Of a DNA stretch of 64,000 nt, positions 17,286 through 25,767 are shown in pieces. Position 1 is the stretch's first letter; each line of letters starts with the position of its first letter. The position numbers and the translations under genes were made by a program. Source of the stretch: Pseudomonas sp. dw_612 (lineage in GTDB: Bacteria > Pseudomonadota > Gammaproteobacteria > Pseudomonadales > Pseudomonadaceae). The notes below the pieces were generated by a model. It was not told where the DNA came from and ran no database searches. It saw only the letters and a program-made list of their open reading frames with translations. The stretch spans positions 1-64,000 of the forward strand of contig NZ_JAAVVC010000021.1 in the NCBI RefSeq assembly GCF_018449725.1, in the 5' to 3' direction.

Positions 17286-18641
17286 TCAGTTGGGTAACGG
17301 TGGCGCGTCCGGGCCCCGCGCCTTGTTGCGCTCGGTCAGGCGTTGCAGGGAAAAGATCGCGATCGAGCCGAACAGCGCCGGAATGGCGAGGGCGATAAAG
17401 AACACCGAGGGCTGCCCCAGTTGCGCAATCAACCAGGCGCCAAGCACCGAGCCGATGATCGAACCGACCCGGCCGTTGGCCATGGCCCAACTCACCCCCG
17501 TTGCCCGGGCCGCCGTCGGGTAGATGCTCGCCGACAACAGGTTGAGGCCGTTCTGCGCACCGGCAATGCCGAAGCCGACCATAAACACTGTGAGCCCAAG
17601 CCAGAAGGCATCGGCCAAGGCAAAACCGACCAGGGCAATCACCAGCGCGGCCCCCAGATAAGCCAGGCCCAGCACGCGATAAGGACTGACCCGATCCATC
17701 AGCAAAGCCATCAGAATCGCGCCAACCGTGCCACCCAGCGGCACCATCGCGCCGATCCGCGCCGCGCTGGCGATGTCGTAACCGGCGTCCTTGAGGATGC
17801 TCGGCAACCAACTGGTCAGCAGGTAAAACACAAACAGCGAGCAGAAGAAGGTGCCCCACAGCAACACCGTGCGCAGCGCCCGGCCTTCGATAAACAGTTG
17901 CGAAATCGGCGAGCGCACCGCGACCGGACTTTGCGGTTCAACGAAGGTGATGTCCGCCAGATCCGTGCGGCCGGTGATCCTGCTCATCACTTTGCGCAAG
18001 GCTTCGGCGTAGCGCGGATGGGTCGCCATGAAACGCACCGACTCGGGTAACAGCCAGACCAGCAGCGGCAGCAACAGCAACGGCACCAGCCCGCCAATCA
18101 TCAGCACCCCACGCCAGCCGAACAACGGAATGATCTGGCTCGCCACGGCACCGCCCAGCGCCAGGCCGGTGGTAAAGCCGCTGTAGCTCAAGGTCACCAT
18201 GATCATCCGCCGCCGGGCCGGTGAATATTCCGAGCTCAAGGTAATGCAGGTGGGCATCGCGCCGCCCAGACCGATGCCGGTCAGAAAGCGCAAGGCCGTG
18301 AGCATGTCGATGGAGGTCGAATAGGCGGAAGCGAGCGTGCCGAGGCTGAAAATCAACACCGACACCAGCAAGACCTTCTTGCGTCCATAGGCATCGGCCA
18401 CCGGACCAAACACGAACGCGCCGACCATCAGGCCCATCAGGCCAGCACCGAAGGCCGGGGACAACTGGCTCGGCTGCAGCCCCCATTCCTGGCGCAGCGC
18501 AGGGGCAATGTAGCCAATCACGGCGGTGTCGAAACCGTCCACCAGCACCACCAGAAAGCACAGGACCAGCACCATGATCTGGTAGGCGGAAATCCTGTTG
18601 TTATCGATCATTTCGCCAATATTGGCGGTGTTGCGGTTCAT
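17286..18641 (-). CDS. MFS aromatic acid:H+ symporter (AAHS, PcaK/BenK-like)
   Basis: About 451 residues with twelve predicted membrane segments. The first helix carries DGFDTAVIGYIAPAL, the D-G-x-D signature of the aromatic acid:proton symporter family, in which both aspartates are needed in PcaK. Loop motif GPVADAYGRKK and the TAARATG segment are also typical. A longer reading frame to 18884 runs through a REPIN and is not credible, so the start is 18641. It probably brings the aromatic acid substrate across the inner membrane after passage through the adjacent porin. Confidence 0.92.
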   Translation of the reverse strand: MNRNTANIGEMIDNNRISAYQIMVLVLCFLVVLVDGFDTAVIGYIAPALRQEWGLQPSQLSPAFGAGLMGLMVGAFVFGPVADAYGRKKVLLVSVLIFSLGTLASAYSTSIDMLTALRFLTGIGLGGAMPTCITLSSEYSPARRRMIMVTLSYSGFTTGLALGGAVASQIIPLFGWRGVLMIGGLVPLLLLPLLVWLLPESVRFMATHPRYAEALRKVMSRITGRTDLADITFVEPQSPVAVRSPISQLFIEGRALRTVLLWGTFFCSLFVFYLLTSWLPSILKDAGYDIASAARIGAMVPLGGTVGAILMALLMDRVSPYRVLGLAYLGAALVIALVGFALADAFWLGLTVFMVGFGIAGAQNGLNLLSASIYPTAARATGVSWAMANGRVGSIIGSVLGAWLIAQLGQPSVFFIALAIPALFGSIAIFSLQRLTERNKARGPDAPPLPN

Positions 18642-18734
18642 GGGTGTTCCCCTTTTATTGGATTTGTCTTGGGGTGAAGCGATTGCAACGCAAAGCAGCA
18701 GGTGTAACGACGACTCCTTGAATAACGAAGATCC

Positions 18735-18827
18735 CTGTGGGAGCGAGCTTGCTCGCGATAGCGGTGGATCAGTCGACCTCTGTGTTGAATGTGAGTCGGC
18801 TATCGCGAGCAAGCTCGCTCCCACAGT
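18735..18827. repeat. REPIN inside the aromatic gene series
   Basis: Arms at 18735-18762 and 18797-18827 carry TGTGGGAGCGAGCTTGCTCG and its complement. It separates the lower-pathway enzymes (upstream) from the transporter, porin and oxygenase genes (downstream) in the same transcription direction. Confidence 0.88.
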
Positions 18828-18849
18828 TGGATGCGGGTGTGCTTGAGGG

Positions 18850-19869
18850 TCAGCGCTCCAGCAGGTCCAGCGCCACATCAACAATCATGTCTTCCTGGCC
18901 ACCGATCATTCGGCGTTTGCCCAGTTCCACCAGGATGTCCACAGCCTTAAGGCCATAACGCGCCGCAGCGACTTCGGCATGGCGCAGGAAGCTCGAATAG
19001 ACCCCGGCATAACCCAGCGCCAACGTCTCGCGATCGACCCGGACGGGGCGATCCTGCAACGGCCGAACGATGTCGTCCGCCGCATCCATCAGCGCGTACA
19101 AATCGGTGCCATGGTTCCAGCCCAGGCGATCGGCGGCGGCGATAAACACTTCCAGCGGCGCGTTACCGGCACCGGCGCCCATGCCGGCGAGGCTGGCGTC
19201 GATCCGGTCACAGCCCTCCTCCACCGCAACAATGGAATTGGCCACCCCCAGCGACAGATTATGGTGGGCGTGCATGCCGGTTTCGGTCTCGGGTTTGAGC
19301 ACGGCCTTGACCGCGCGGAACCGATCACGAATGTCCTGCATGCTCATGGCGCCACCGGAATCCACTACGTAGATACACGTGGCGCCGTAGCTCTCCATTT
19401 TCTTCGCTTCGACGGCCAGGTTCTCCGGGCTGGTGAGGTGGCTCATCATCAGGAAACCGACGGTGTCCATGCCCAGGGTCCGGGCGTATTCGATGTGCTG
19501 GCGGGAGCAGTCGGCTTCAGTGCAATGGGTCGCCACGCGCACCACTCGCGCGCCGGCGTTATACGCTGCCTTGAGGTCATGCACGGTGCCGATGCCGGGT
19601 AACAACAGCGTGGCGACTTTGGCGTGGCTGATCACATCGCTGACGGCCTCGATCCATTCCAGATCGGTATGCGCGCCGAACCCGTAGTTGAAACTCGAGC
19701 CTTGCAAGCCATCGCCATGGGCCACTTCGATGGAATCGACACGCGCCAGATCCAGGGCGCGGGCGATGGTCTGCACGTTGTCGATGGAGTACTGATGACG
19801 CACCGCATGACTGCCGTCACGCAGGGTGACGTCGCTGATATAGAGCTTTTTGCCGGGATTGAAGGTCAT
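18850..19869 (-). CDS. dmpG: 4-hydroxy-2-oxovalerate aldolase
   Basis: This aldolase splits 4-hydroxy-2-oxovalerate into pyruvate and acetaldehyde, the last carbon-carbon cleavage of meta pathways. The 339-residue protein has the HMGL-like TIM barrel with DVTLRDGSHA at its start (catalytic Arg, metal-binding Asp) and the metal-binding GMHAHHNLSLG. DmpG-type aldolases hand acetaldehyde directly to the partner dehydrogenase, whose gene is 10 bp upstream here. It is the last gene of the contiguous enzyme set. Confidence 0.95.
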   Translation of the reverse strand: MTFNPGKKLYISDVTLRDGSHAVRHQYSIDNVQTIARALDLARVDSIEVAHGDGLQGSSFNYGFGAHTDLEWIEAVSDVISHAKVATLLLPGIGTVHDLKAAYNAGARVVRVATHCTEADCSRQHIEYARTLGMDTVGFLMMSHLTSPENLAVEAKKMESYGATCIYVVDSGGAMSMQDIRDRFRAVKAVLKPETETGMHAHHNLSLGVANSIVAVEEGCDRIDASLAGMGAGAGNAPLEVFIAAADRLGWNHGTDLYALMDAADDIVRPLQDRPVRVDRETLALGYAGVYSSFLRHAEVAAARYGLKAVDILVELGKRRMIGGQEDMIVDVALDLLER

Positions 19870-19879
19870 GGGGTCTGCC

Positions 19880-20818
19880 TCACAGAGTCATCGATTGCGC
19901 CATGCGTTCGGCGGTGGCCAGCGCAGCGGACGTCATGATGTCGAGATTGCCGGCGTAGGCTGGCAGGTAATGAGCGGCGCCTTCGACTTCGAGAAACACC
20001 GTGGTCTTCAAACCGCTGAAGCGCCCGAGACCGGGGATATTCAGTGGCGCATCCGGGGCAATCACTTCGAACTGGACCTTTTGCTTGAGGCGATAGCCCG
20101 GCACGTAAGCGTTGACCGCGGCGGCCATTTCCTCGATCGAGGCTTCGATCCGTCCCTGGTCAGCGGCTTCGGACAGCACGTACACGGTATCGCGCATCAT
20201 CAACGGCGGCTCGGCCGGGTTGAGCACAATGATTGCCTTGCCCTTCCCCGCGCCGCCCACGGCTTCGATGGCCTGGGCCGTGGTTTCGGTGAACTCGTCG
20301 ATATTGGCGCGGGTGCCGGGACCTGCCGACTTGCTGCTGATGGACGCGATGATTTCCGCGTAATGCACCTTGGCGACACGGGAAACTGCCGCCACGATCG
20401 GAATCGTGGCCTGACCGCCGCAGGTCACCATGTTGACGTTGAGCGCGCGCAGATTGGCTTCCAGGTTCACCACCGGAACGCAGTACGGGCCGATGGCCGC
20501 CGGTGTCAGGTCGATCAGGCGAATGTCGGCCTTGTGCTGGCGCAGGAACGCATCGTTGTGCACATGGGCGGTGGCCGACGTCGCATCAAACACGAAATCG
20601 ATGTCGGCGAATTCGGCCATGTTCACCAGGCCTTCAACGCCCTCGTGGGTGGTCGCAACGCCCAGGCGTCGGGCCCGCTCCAGGCCATCGGAGCTCGCCT
20701 CGATCCCGACCATCACCGCCATCTGCAAATGCCGGGCGTTGCGCAAAATCTTGATCATCAGGTCGGTGCCGATATTGCCGGAACCAATGATGGCGACTTT
20801 TTTCTTGTGTTCACTCAT
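19880..20818 (-). CDS. dmpF: Acetaldehyde dehydrogenase (acylating)
   Basis: It oxidises acetaldehyde with NAD+ and CoA to acetyl-CoA, in complex with the aldolase. The protein of 312 residues, the exact length of DmpF, begins with a Rossmann motif, AIIGSGNIGTDLM, and carries the catalytic cysteine in NMVTCGGQATIP. Start 20818 (MSEHKKK) is preferred to 20830. Spacing to neighbours is 10-13 bp. Confidence 0.95.
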   Translation of the reverse strand: MSEHKKKVAIIGSGNIGTDLMIKILRNARHLQMAVMVGIEASSDGLERARRLGVATTHEGVEGLVNMAEFADIDFVFDATSATAHVHNDAFLRQHKADIRLIDLTPAAIGPYCVPVVNLEANLRALNVNMVTCGGQATIPIVAAVSRVAKVHYAEIIASISSKSAGPGTRANIDEFTETTAQAIEAVGGAGKGKAIIVLNPAEPPLMMRDTVYVLSEAADQGRIEASIEEMAAAVNAYVPGYRLKQKVQFEVIAPDAPLNIPGLGRFSGLKTTVFLEVEGAAHYLPAYAGNLDIMTSAALATAERMAQSMTL

Positions 20819-20831
20819 CTCGTTTCTCATC

Positions 20832-21023
20832 TCAGCGACCCAAGGCCTTGACCGTTTTACCGGCGATCCCGAAATCGGTTTTCGGCATCTCGGTGATGAT
20901 CACCCGCACCGACTCCCGAGGTGCCTGGATCGACTCCACGGCGGCGTCGGTCAGTGCCGCGATCAACCGCGCCTTCTGTTCCTCGTCGCGGCCTTCAATC
21001 AGAAAAACCTGCATGATGGGCAT
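20832..21023 (-). CDS. dmpI: 4-oxalocrotonate tautomerase
   Basis: The 63-residue product (62 after removal of Met) begins PIMQVFLIEGRDEEQK, which leaves the catalytic Pro at the N-terminus, with the catalytic Arg in the EGRDEEQK segment. This hexameric enzyme isomerises 2-hydroxymuconate (4-oxalocrotonate enol) to its keto form. A frame open to 21053 would bury Pro1, so the start must be 21023. Confidence 0.95.
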   Translation of the reverse strand: MPIMQVFLIEGRDEEQKARLIAALTDAAVESIQAPRESVRVIITEMPKTDFGIAGKTVKALGR

Positions 21024-21033
21024 GTCGTGTTCC

Positions 21034-21834
21034 TCAGGAGTGTTTGGAGGCAAAGCGCATGGAGACGCTGCCCAGGTGCTGGTAACGCACGGTGATCTGA
21101 TCGCCGGCCTGCACCGCGATGGCCTCGGTCATGCCGCCGGTCATGATGAAACACCCGGCCGGCAGTTCCCGCCCCTGGGCGCCGAGCATATTCGCGAGCA
21201 TCGCCACGCTTTGCGCCGGGTGCCCGAGCACGGCCGCACCGGCGGCAGTGGCGACCACTTCGCCGTTCTTTTCCAGCACCACGCCGAGGCATTTCAGGTC
21301 GATGCCCAACGGACTGCGCGCCTGGCCACCGGTAACGAAACGGGCGGACGAGGTGTTGTCGGCGATCACGCTTTTGAGGTCGAAACGGAAGTTTTCGTAG
21401 CGCGAATCGATCACCTCGACCGCCGGCAAAATGAAATCGGTGGCGGCCAACACGTCACCGATATGCACGCCAGGCCCCTTCAACGGGTGCTTGAGGACAA
21501 ACGCAATTTCCGCCTCGACCTTGGGGTGAATCAGCGAATTGATGTCGATCACCGAGCCATCCAGGCACGAGCCATAATCGGTGAGGAAGCCGTGAATCGG
21601 CTCGGTGACGCCCATTTGCTTCATTTTCGCAAAGGAGGTCAGGCCCATTTTCAAGCCGGCGATGCGCACACCACGCGCTTGTTTGTTGGCGCGGATCGCA
21701 TCCTGGATCGCGTAAGCGTCTTCCCAATCCATGTCGGGATGGGCGTCGGTAATCTTGGCCACGGCTTCGCGATTGAGCTCGGCGTTTTCCAGGTGTTGCG
21801 CCAGTTCGGCGATGGTTGCTGCTGACAGATTCAT
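21034..21834 (-). CDS. dmpH: 4-oxalocrotonate (2-oxo-3-hexenedioate) decarboxylase
   Basis: The 266-residue protein belongs to the FAH-like hydratase/decarboxylase family (DmpH/XylI), which removes CO2 from the keto acid to give 2-oxopent-4-enoate. Metal-binding acidic residues lie in HPKVEAEIAFVL and the neighbouring EVIDSRYENF. It is a clear paralogue of the next gene upstream, with parallel segments throughout (VEAEIAFVLK against AEGEIAFVLK). I assign decarboxylase by gene order and its closer DmpH-like opening; the swap with the hydratase is the only realistic alternative. Start 21834. Confidence 0.88.
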   Translation of the reverse strand: MNLSAATIAELAQHLENAELNREAVAKITDAHPDMDWEDAYAIQDAIRANKQARGVRIAGLKMGLTSFAKMKQMGVTEPIHGFLTDYGSCLDGSVIDINSLIHPKVEAEIAFVLKHPLKGPGVHIGDVLAATDFILPAVEVIDSRYENFRFDLKSVIADNTSSARFVTGGQARSPLGIDLKCLGVVLEKNGEVVATAAGAAVLGHPAQSVAMLANMLGAQGRELPAGCFIMTGGMTEAIAVQAGDQITVRYQHLGSVSMRFASKHS

Positions 21835-21845
21835 GGGGTTGTCCT

Positions 21846-22628
21846 TCAAACAAATCGAACGGAAGCCGAGCCGATACCGCCCAGGCTGATGCGCAGTTGA
21901 TCGCCCGGCTGCACGGGCACCATGGCCGCCAGCGAGCCGGACAAAATCACCTCGCCCTTTTTCAAACCGATGCCGAGGCGACCGAGGGTGTTGGCCAGCC
22001 ACACCACCGCATTCGCCGGGTGCCCAAGGGCGGCGGCACCGGCGCCGGTGGCGACGATCTCGCCGTTTTTCTCCAGGGTCATGCCGACGCAGGCCAAGTC
22101 GATGTCCCGAGGATCTGCGGTGCTGTCGCCGAGGACGAAAGCGGCAGCCGACGCGTTGTCGGCGACGGTGTCCTGGATGCGGATCTTCCAGTCCTTGATC
22201 CGCGAATCGACGATCTCGAAGCACGGCATCACATACGCGGTGGCGCGAATCACATCCGCCACCGTAACGCCCGGCCCGGTCAGGTCTTCTTTCAGCACAA
22301 AGGCGATTTCACCCTCGGCCTTGGGCGCGATCAGGTCGGCGCAGGACAATGCCGCGCCGTCGCTGTAGAGCATGTCGCTGAGCAGGTGGCCGAAGTCCGG
22401 CTGATCGACGCCGAGCATGTCCATCACCACTTGGCTGGTGACGCCGATCTTTTTGCCGATCACCCGGTGCCCGGCGTCGAGCCGAGGCTGGATCATCGCC
22501 AACTGGATCTGATAAGCGTCCTCCACGGTGAGGTGCGGGTATTGCTCGGTCAGCGGTGCCAGCGGCCGCCGCTCGATCAGGGCTTCGTGCAATCGCGCGC
22601 CGAGCAGGTTCAGGTTTTGAGCGGTCAT
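21846..22628 (-). CDS. dmpE: 2-oxopent-4-enoate hydratase
   Basis: The 260-residue FAH-like protein (DmpE/XylJ/MhpD) adds water to 2-oxopent-4-enoate, giving 4-hydroxy-2-oxovalerate. Acidic metal ligands are visible in APKAEGEIAFVL and FEIVDSRIKDW. In known pathways hydratase and decarboxylase form a complex so the unstable intermediate is not released, fitting their adjacency here with an 11-bp gap. Start 22628 (MTAQNLNLLG) is chosen by family length. Confidence 0.9.
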   Translation of the reverse strand: MTAQNLNLLGARLHEALIERRPLAPLTEQYPHLTVEDAYQIQLAMIQPRLDAGHRVIGKKIGVTSQVVMDMLGVDQPDFGHLLSDMLYSDGAALSCADLIAPKAEGEIAFVLKEDLTGPGVTVADVIRATAYVMPCFEIVDSRIKDWKIRIQDTVADNASAAAFVLGDSTADPRDIDLACVGMTLEKNGEIVATGAGAAALGHPANAVVWLANTLGRLGIGLKKGEVILSGSLAAMVPVQPGDQLRISLGGIGSASVRFV

Positions 22629-22636
22629 GGTCGTCC

Positions 22637-24094
22637 TCACAAGCGGATGCAGACGTTGCGCAGTTCGGTGTAGAACTCCAGGGAATGCACGCCGCCTTCG
22701 CGGCCGATGCCCGATTGTTTCGACCCGCCGAACGCGGTGCGCAGGTCGCGCAGGAACCACGAGTTGATCCAGCAAATGCCGACATCCAGGGCGGCGCCCA
22801 GGCGATGGGCGACTTGCAGATCGGTGGTCCAGACACTGGCGGCCAGGCCGTAGGGGGTGTCGTTGACCAGGCGCACGACTTCGTCTTCATCATCAAAGGG
22901 TGCGATGTGGCAGCACGGGCCGAAGATTTCTTCGCGCACCACGGCCGAGGTTTCCGGCAGCCCGATCCAGATCGTCGGTTGTACCCAGGCGCCTTCGGCC
23001 AGTTCCGCCGGCATGTCCGGAATCCCGCCGCCGGTCACCACCGTGGCGCCGTCCCGTGCGGCTTGCTGGTAGTAGCTCAAGACCTTTTGCCGATGGCCGA
23101 TGGAAACCAGTGGGCCCATGGTCACGCCGGGGGCGTTCGGCGCGCCGATCTTGATGGCTTCTGCGCGAACTTTCAGGGCGTCGACAAAGCGTTCGAATAG
23201 CGGGCGTTGCACGTACACGCGCTCGGTGCCCAGGCACACCTGACCGCTGTTTTCGAACACGGCACGGGCAATGCCGGCCACGGCTTTGTCCAGGTCGGCG
23301 TCGGCAAATACCACACCGGCGTTTTTGCCGCCCAATTCCAGCGACACCGGGCGCACCCCTTTGGAGGCGGCTTTCATGATCGCTTCGCCGGTGCCGGTTT
23401 CGCCGGTGAAGGTGATGCCGTCGACATCCGGATGATCCGTGAGAAACGCCCCGGCCGAGTTTTCGCCAAAGCCGTGGACCACGTTGTACACCCCCGGTGG
23501 AACACCGGCGTCCAGCATCACTTCGCCGAGCAACGTGGCGGTGGCCGGGGTTTCTTCGGAAGGCTTGACCACCACGGTGTTGCCGCAGGCCAAGGCCGGG
23601 CCGACTTTCCAGGTCATCAGCAACAGCGGCAGGTTCCAGGGACAGATCACACCGATCACGCCGCGAGGGTTGCGCACCGCGTAGTTGATCGCCTTGCCGC
23701 CGTCCGGGGTGTCCATGGTGAAGCTTTCGGTGGGCACGTTGCGGATCAGGTCGGCGAACACCTTGAAATTGGCCGCGCCGCGCGGGATGTCGAGATGACT
23801 GGCCAGGCTGTGCGGCTTGCCGGTGTCGGCCACTTCGGCGGCCACAAACTCTTCGGCGCGCTGCTCGATGCCCTCGGCGACCTTGTGCAACAACGCGGTG
23901 CGCTGGGCGACGGTCATTTTGCCCCATGGGCCATTCAGGGCCGCGCGGGCGGCTTTGACGGCGGCGTCCACTTGCTCGCGACCGGCCTCATGCACCGGGC
24001 CGATCACGCTGTTGTCCGCCGGGTTGCGGTTGTCGAAAGTGCGCACACCTTCAACCCATTGATTGTCGATGAAGTTACGGAAGTGGCTGATCAT
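22637..24094 (-). CDS. dmpC: 2-hydroxymuconic semialdehyde dehydrogenase
   Basis: The 485-residue aldehyde dehydrogenase oxidises 2-hydroxymuconic semialdehyde with NAD+, starting the oxalocrotonate branch. It has the cofactor loop TGETGTGEAIM, the catalytic Glu in SLELGGKNAGVVF and the catalytic Cys in NSGQVCLGTERV. Start 24094 gives the MISHFRNFID opening and usual DmpC length. No semialdehyde hydrolase gene (dmpD type) is present, so flux should run only through this branch. Confidence 0.94.
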   Translation of the reverse strand: MISHFRNFIDNQWVEGVRTFDNRNPADNSVIGPVHEAGREQVDAAVKAARAALNGPWGKMTVAQRTALLHKVAEGIEQRAEEFVAAEVADTGKPHSLASHLDIPRGAANFKVFADLIRNVPTESFTMDTPDGGKAINYAVRNPRGVIGVICPWNLPLLLMTWKVGPALACGNTVVVKPSEETPATATLLGEVMLDAGVPPGVYNVVHGFGENSAGAFLTDHPDVDGITFTGETGTGEAIMKAASKGVRPVSLELGGKNAGVVFADADLDKAVAGIARAVFENSGQVCLGTERVYVQRPLFERFVDALKVRAEAIKIGAPNAPGVTMGPLVSIGHRQKVLSYYQQAARDGATVVTGGGIPDMPAELAEGAWVQPTIWIGLPETSAVVREEIFGPCCHIAPFDDEDEVVRLVNDTPYGLAASVWTTDLQVAHRLGAALDVGICWINSWFLRDLRTAFGGSKQSGIGREGGVHSLEFYTELRNVCIRL

Positions 24095-24096
24095 GG

Positions 24097-24801
24097 TTAG
24101 TGCTCTTCTCTTGTAATGAGGCTGCGCTCGGCGTCGCCGGCGGTCAGGTAATCCCACATGCGCTCGAAAATCCGTCCGCTGGTCGTGGCGCGCAGGCTGG
24201 CTTCGGCGACGCTGAGCTGCGGCGCCTGATCGGCAACCCCGGCGGCCAGCAGTTGCAGTTCGATGCGGGCGGCGTCTTCCAGGTACCAATTGAGCGTCAG
24301 GGCTTCCACCAGGGAGGCGCCGACCACGATGGCGCCGTTGCCGCGCATCACCAGGGCGCTGGAGATGCCCAGCAAATCGGCCAGGGCGGCGGCTTGCAGG
24401 TCATCGCGCAGCAGTTGCGGGTCGTCCCATAGCGGCACGCCGTCCTTGAAATACGCGCCCATGCCATGGCGCAATTGGGGGGTCAGGCCGGCGCAGGAAA
24501 GCGTCATGACCTGCATCGGCATGCTGCGGATGATCGCGTTGACCTGCGGCCGGCGCTGATAGATCTGCTGGTGAATCCGCACTTCCCCCAGCACCCCGTC
24601 CGGCAAGGCGCCTGCAATCGGCACCCGCACACCGGCGTCTCCCGGCTCGATCAGCCCCATGGGTTTGGCGGCACACACCAGAAAAGACTCGGCGTCCAGA
24701 CGCAGGCTGCAATGACCGTAGGCATGCACCAGGCCGGCCCGGGCCAACGCTCGGGCGGTCACCCGCAGTTCGGCCTGCTGCACCGGGCTTGCGCCACTCA
24801 C
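24097..24801 (-). CDS. dhbB: Class II aldolase/adducin family decarboxylase, DhbB/CmtD-like
   Basis: The 234-residue protein has the class II aldolase fold, with HAYGHCSLRLD near the start and LGEVRIHQQIY carrying the conserved Glu. Beside a carboxyl-substituted extradiol dioxygenase, this family decarboxylates the ring-cleavage product (CmtD in cumate, DhbB in 2,3-dihydroxybenzoate degradation), yielding 2-hydroxymuconic semialdehyde. The usual zinc-binding H-x-H is replaced: the aligned stretch reads AIIRSMPMQ. The start overlaps the dioxygenase stop by 4 bp (ATGA), so the two are translationally coupled. Confidence 0.8.
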   Translation of the reverse strand: MSGASPVQQAELRVTARALARAGLVHAYGHCSLRLDAESFLVCAAKPMGLIEPGDAGVRVPIAGALPDGVLGEVRIHQQIYQRRPQVNAIIRSMPMQVMTLSCAGLTPQLRHGMGAYFKDGVPLWDDPQLLRDDLQAAALADLLGISSALVMRGNGAIVVGASLVEALTLNWYLEDAARIELQLLAAGVADQAPQLSVAEASLRATTSGRIFERMWDYLTAGDAERSLITREEH

Positions 24802-25661
24802 GACTTGAACTCCGCAATGTCCGGCTTCGAGCCCCAGGCACAGAACGAAGACGTGACCAGAGGAAACTGCCGTGGTTGATAAGTGGCTTCGTCCTCGGGG
24901 GAGATATGGCTGACGCCGGTGGAGTACTCGTAGATCATTCCGTCCGGGCCTTCGAAGTACAGGAACATCGCGCCTGAGGTCGGGTGCCGGCCCGGGCCGA
25001 ATAGAATCTTGATCCCCCGCTCGCGCAGGAAGTACCAGGCGCGCATCACGTCATCGATGCTCTCGACCTGATGGTTGATGTGCTGCACACCGGCATGCGC
25101 CGAGGGAAACAAGGCGATTTTGTGATGCACATCATCGATGCGCAGCAACGGTGCATCACCGATCCAGTCGCTGACGCGGGCGTTGGCCAGGCGCGTCCAG
25201 AAGGCTTCATCGCGCTTGGCATCGGTGGTGCGCAGGCCGATATGGCTGAAGCCAGTGATGCCGGCGTCGCGGGTCGGGAAATAGCGGCTGCCGCTGGCAT
25301 CGGGGCGCAACACAAGCTCGATCTGGTTGCCACTGGGGTCACGAAAATGAATCAGTTCCTTGACCGCCCGCAGCTCGGCTTCTTCACGGCTGCCATGCCG
25401 CACGGCGAACCCGTTGTCTTCAAGCAACTGCGCGGCGTGGTCGAGTTCGTCCCAGGTGCTGATCTCAAAGGCGGTAGTGGATTCCCGAGGATCGCCTTCG
25501 TAATAGCAAAGCGTGTGATCGCGGCTGTCGGAGCGAAAGTAGATCGCGCCATTGGCTTCCCGGGCCACTTGCAGGCCGAGCATCTGAGTGGCGTACAAGC
25601 GAGCCTGAGCGAGATCCGCCGTGCCCAGGCGCACGTAGCGGATGTCATGCAGATTGATCAT
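24798..25661 (-). CDS. dhbA: Type I extradiol dioxygenase, probable 2,3-dihydroxybenzoate 3,4-dioxygenase
   Basis: The 287-residue VOC-fold enzyme has two tandem domains. Iron ligands expected for type I extradiol enzymes are His140 (GITGFSHIGLRT), His197 (GVQHINHQVES) and Glu245 (GMIYEYSTG). It is coupled to a class II aldolase-type decarboxylase and a full semialdehyde dehydrogenase branch without hydrolase. This is the arrangement of the P. reinekei dhb cluster, in which DhbA opens 2,3-dihydroxybenzoate between C3 and C4. The substrate is inferred from that context. Start 25661 (MINLHDIRYV). Confidence 0.82.
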   Translation of the reverse strand: MINLHDIRYVRLGTADLAQARLYATQMLGLQVAREANGAIYFRSDSRDHTLCYYEGDPRESTTAFEISTWDELDHAAQLLEDNGFAVRHGSREEAELRAVKELIHFRDPSGNQIELVLRPDASGSRYFPTRDAGITGFSHIGLRTTDAKRDEAFWTRLANARVSDWIGDAPLLRIDDVHHKIALFPSAHAGVQHINHQVESIDDVMRAWYFLRERGIKILFGPGRHPTSGAMFLYFEGPDGMIYEYSTGVSHISPEDEATYQPRQFPLVTSSFCAWGSKPDIAEFKS

Positions 25662-25739
25662 GAAGGTGCCTCGTGAATTTATTCTTGTCTGGACACGATC
25701 CTCGCCCGCAGGCTCAAATAGCAGAAGCAAATTCTAGTT

Positions 25740-25755
25740 ATTCAATCTATTTGAT
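25740..25755. promoter_or_regulatory. LysR-type operator candidate between dhbA and its regulator
   Basis: ATTCAATCTATTTGAT is an imperfect dyad in the 106-bp divergent gap, 13 bp before the LysR start. It resembles the NahR-type box (ATTCA, six bases, TGAT) but with seven bases between halves. The surrounding 25725-25765 stretch is markedly AT-rich. Confidence 0.5.
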
Positions 25756-25767
25756 CTGGTTATAGTC

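Noticed and set aside
17286..18884. Longer start for the MFS transporter at 18884
   Set aside because: The extra 81 codons cross a REPIN and lack transporter features.
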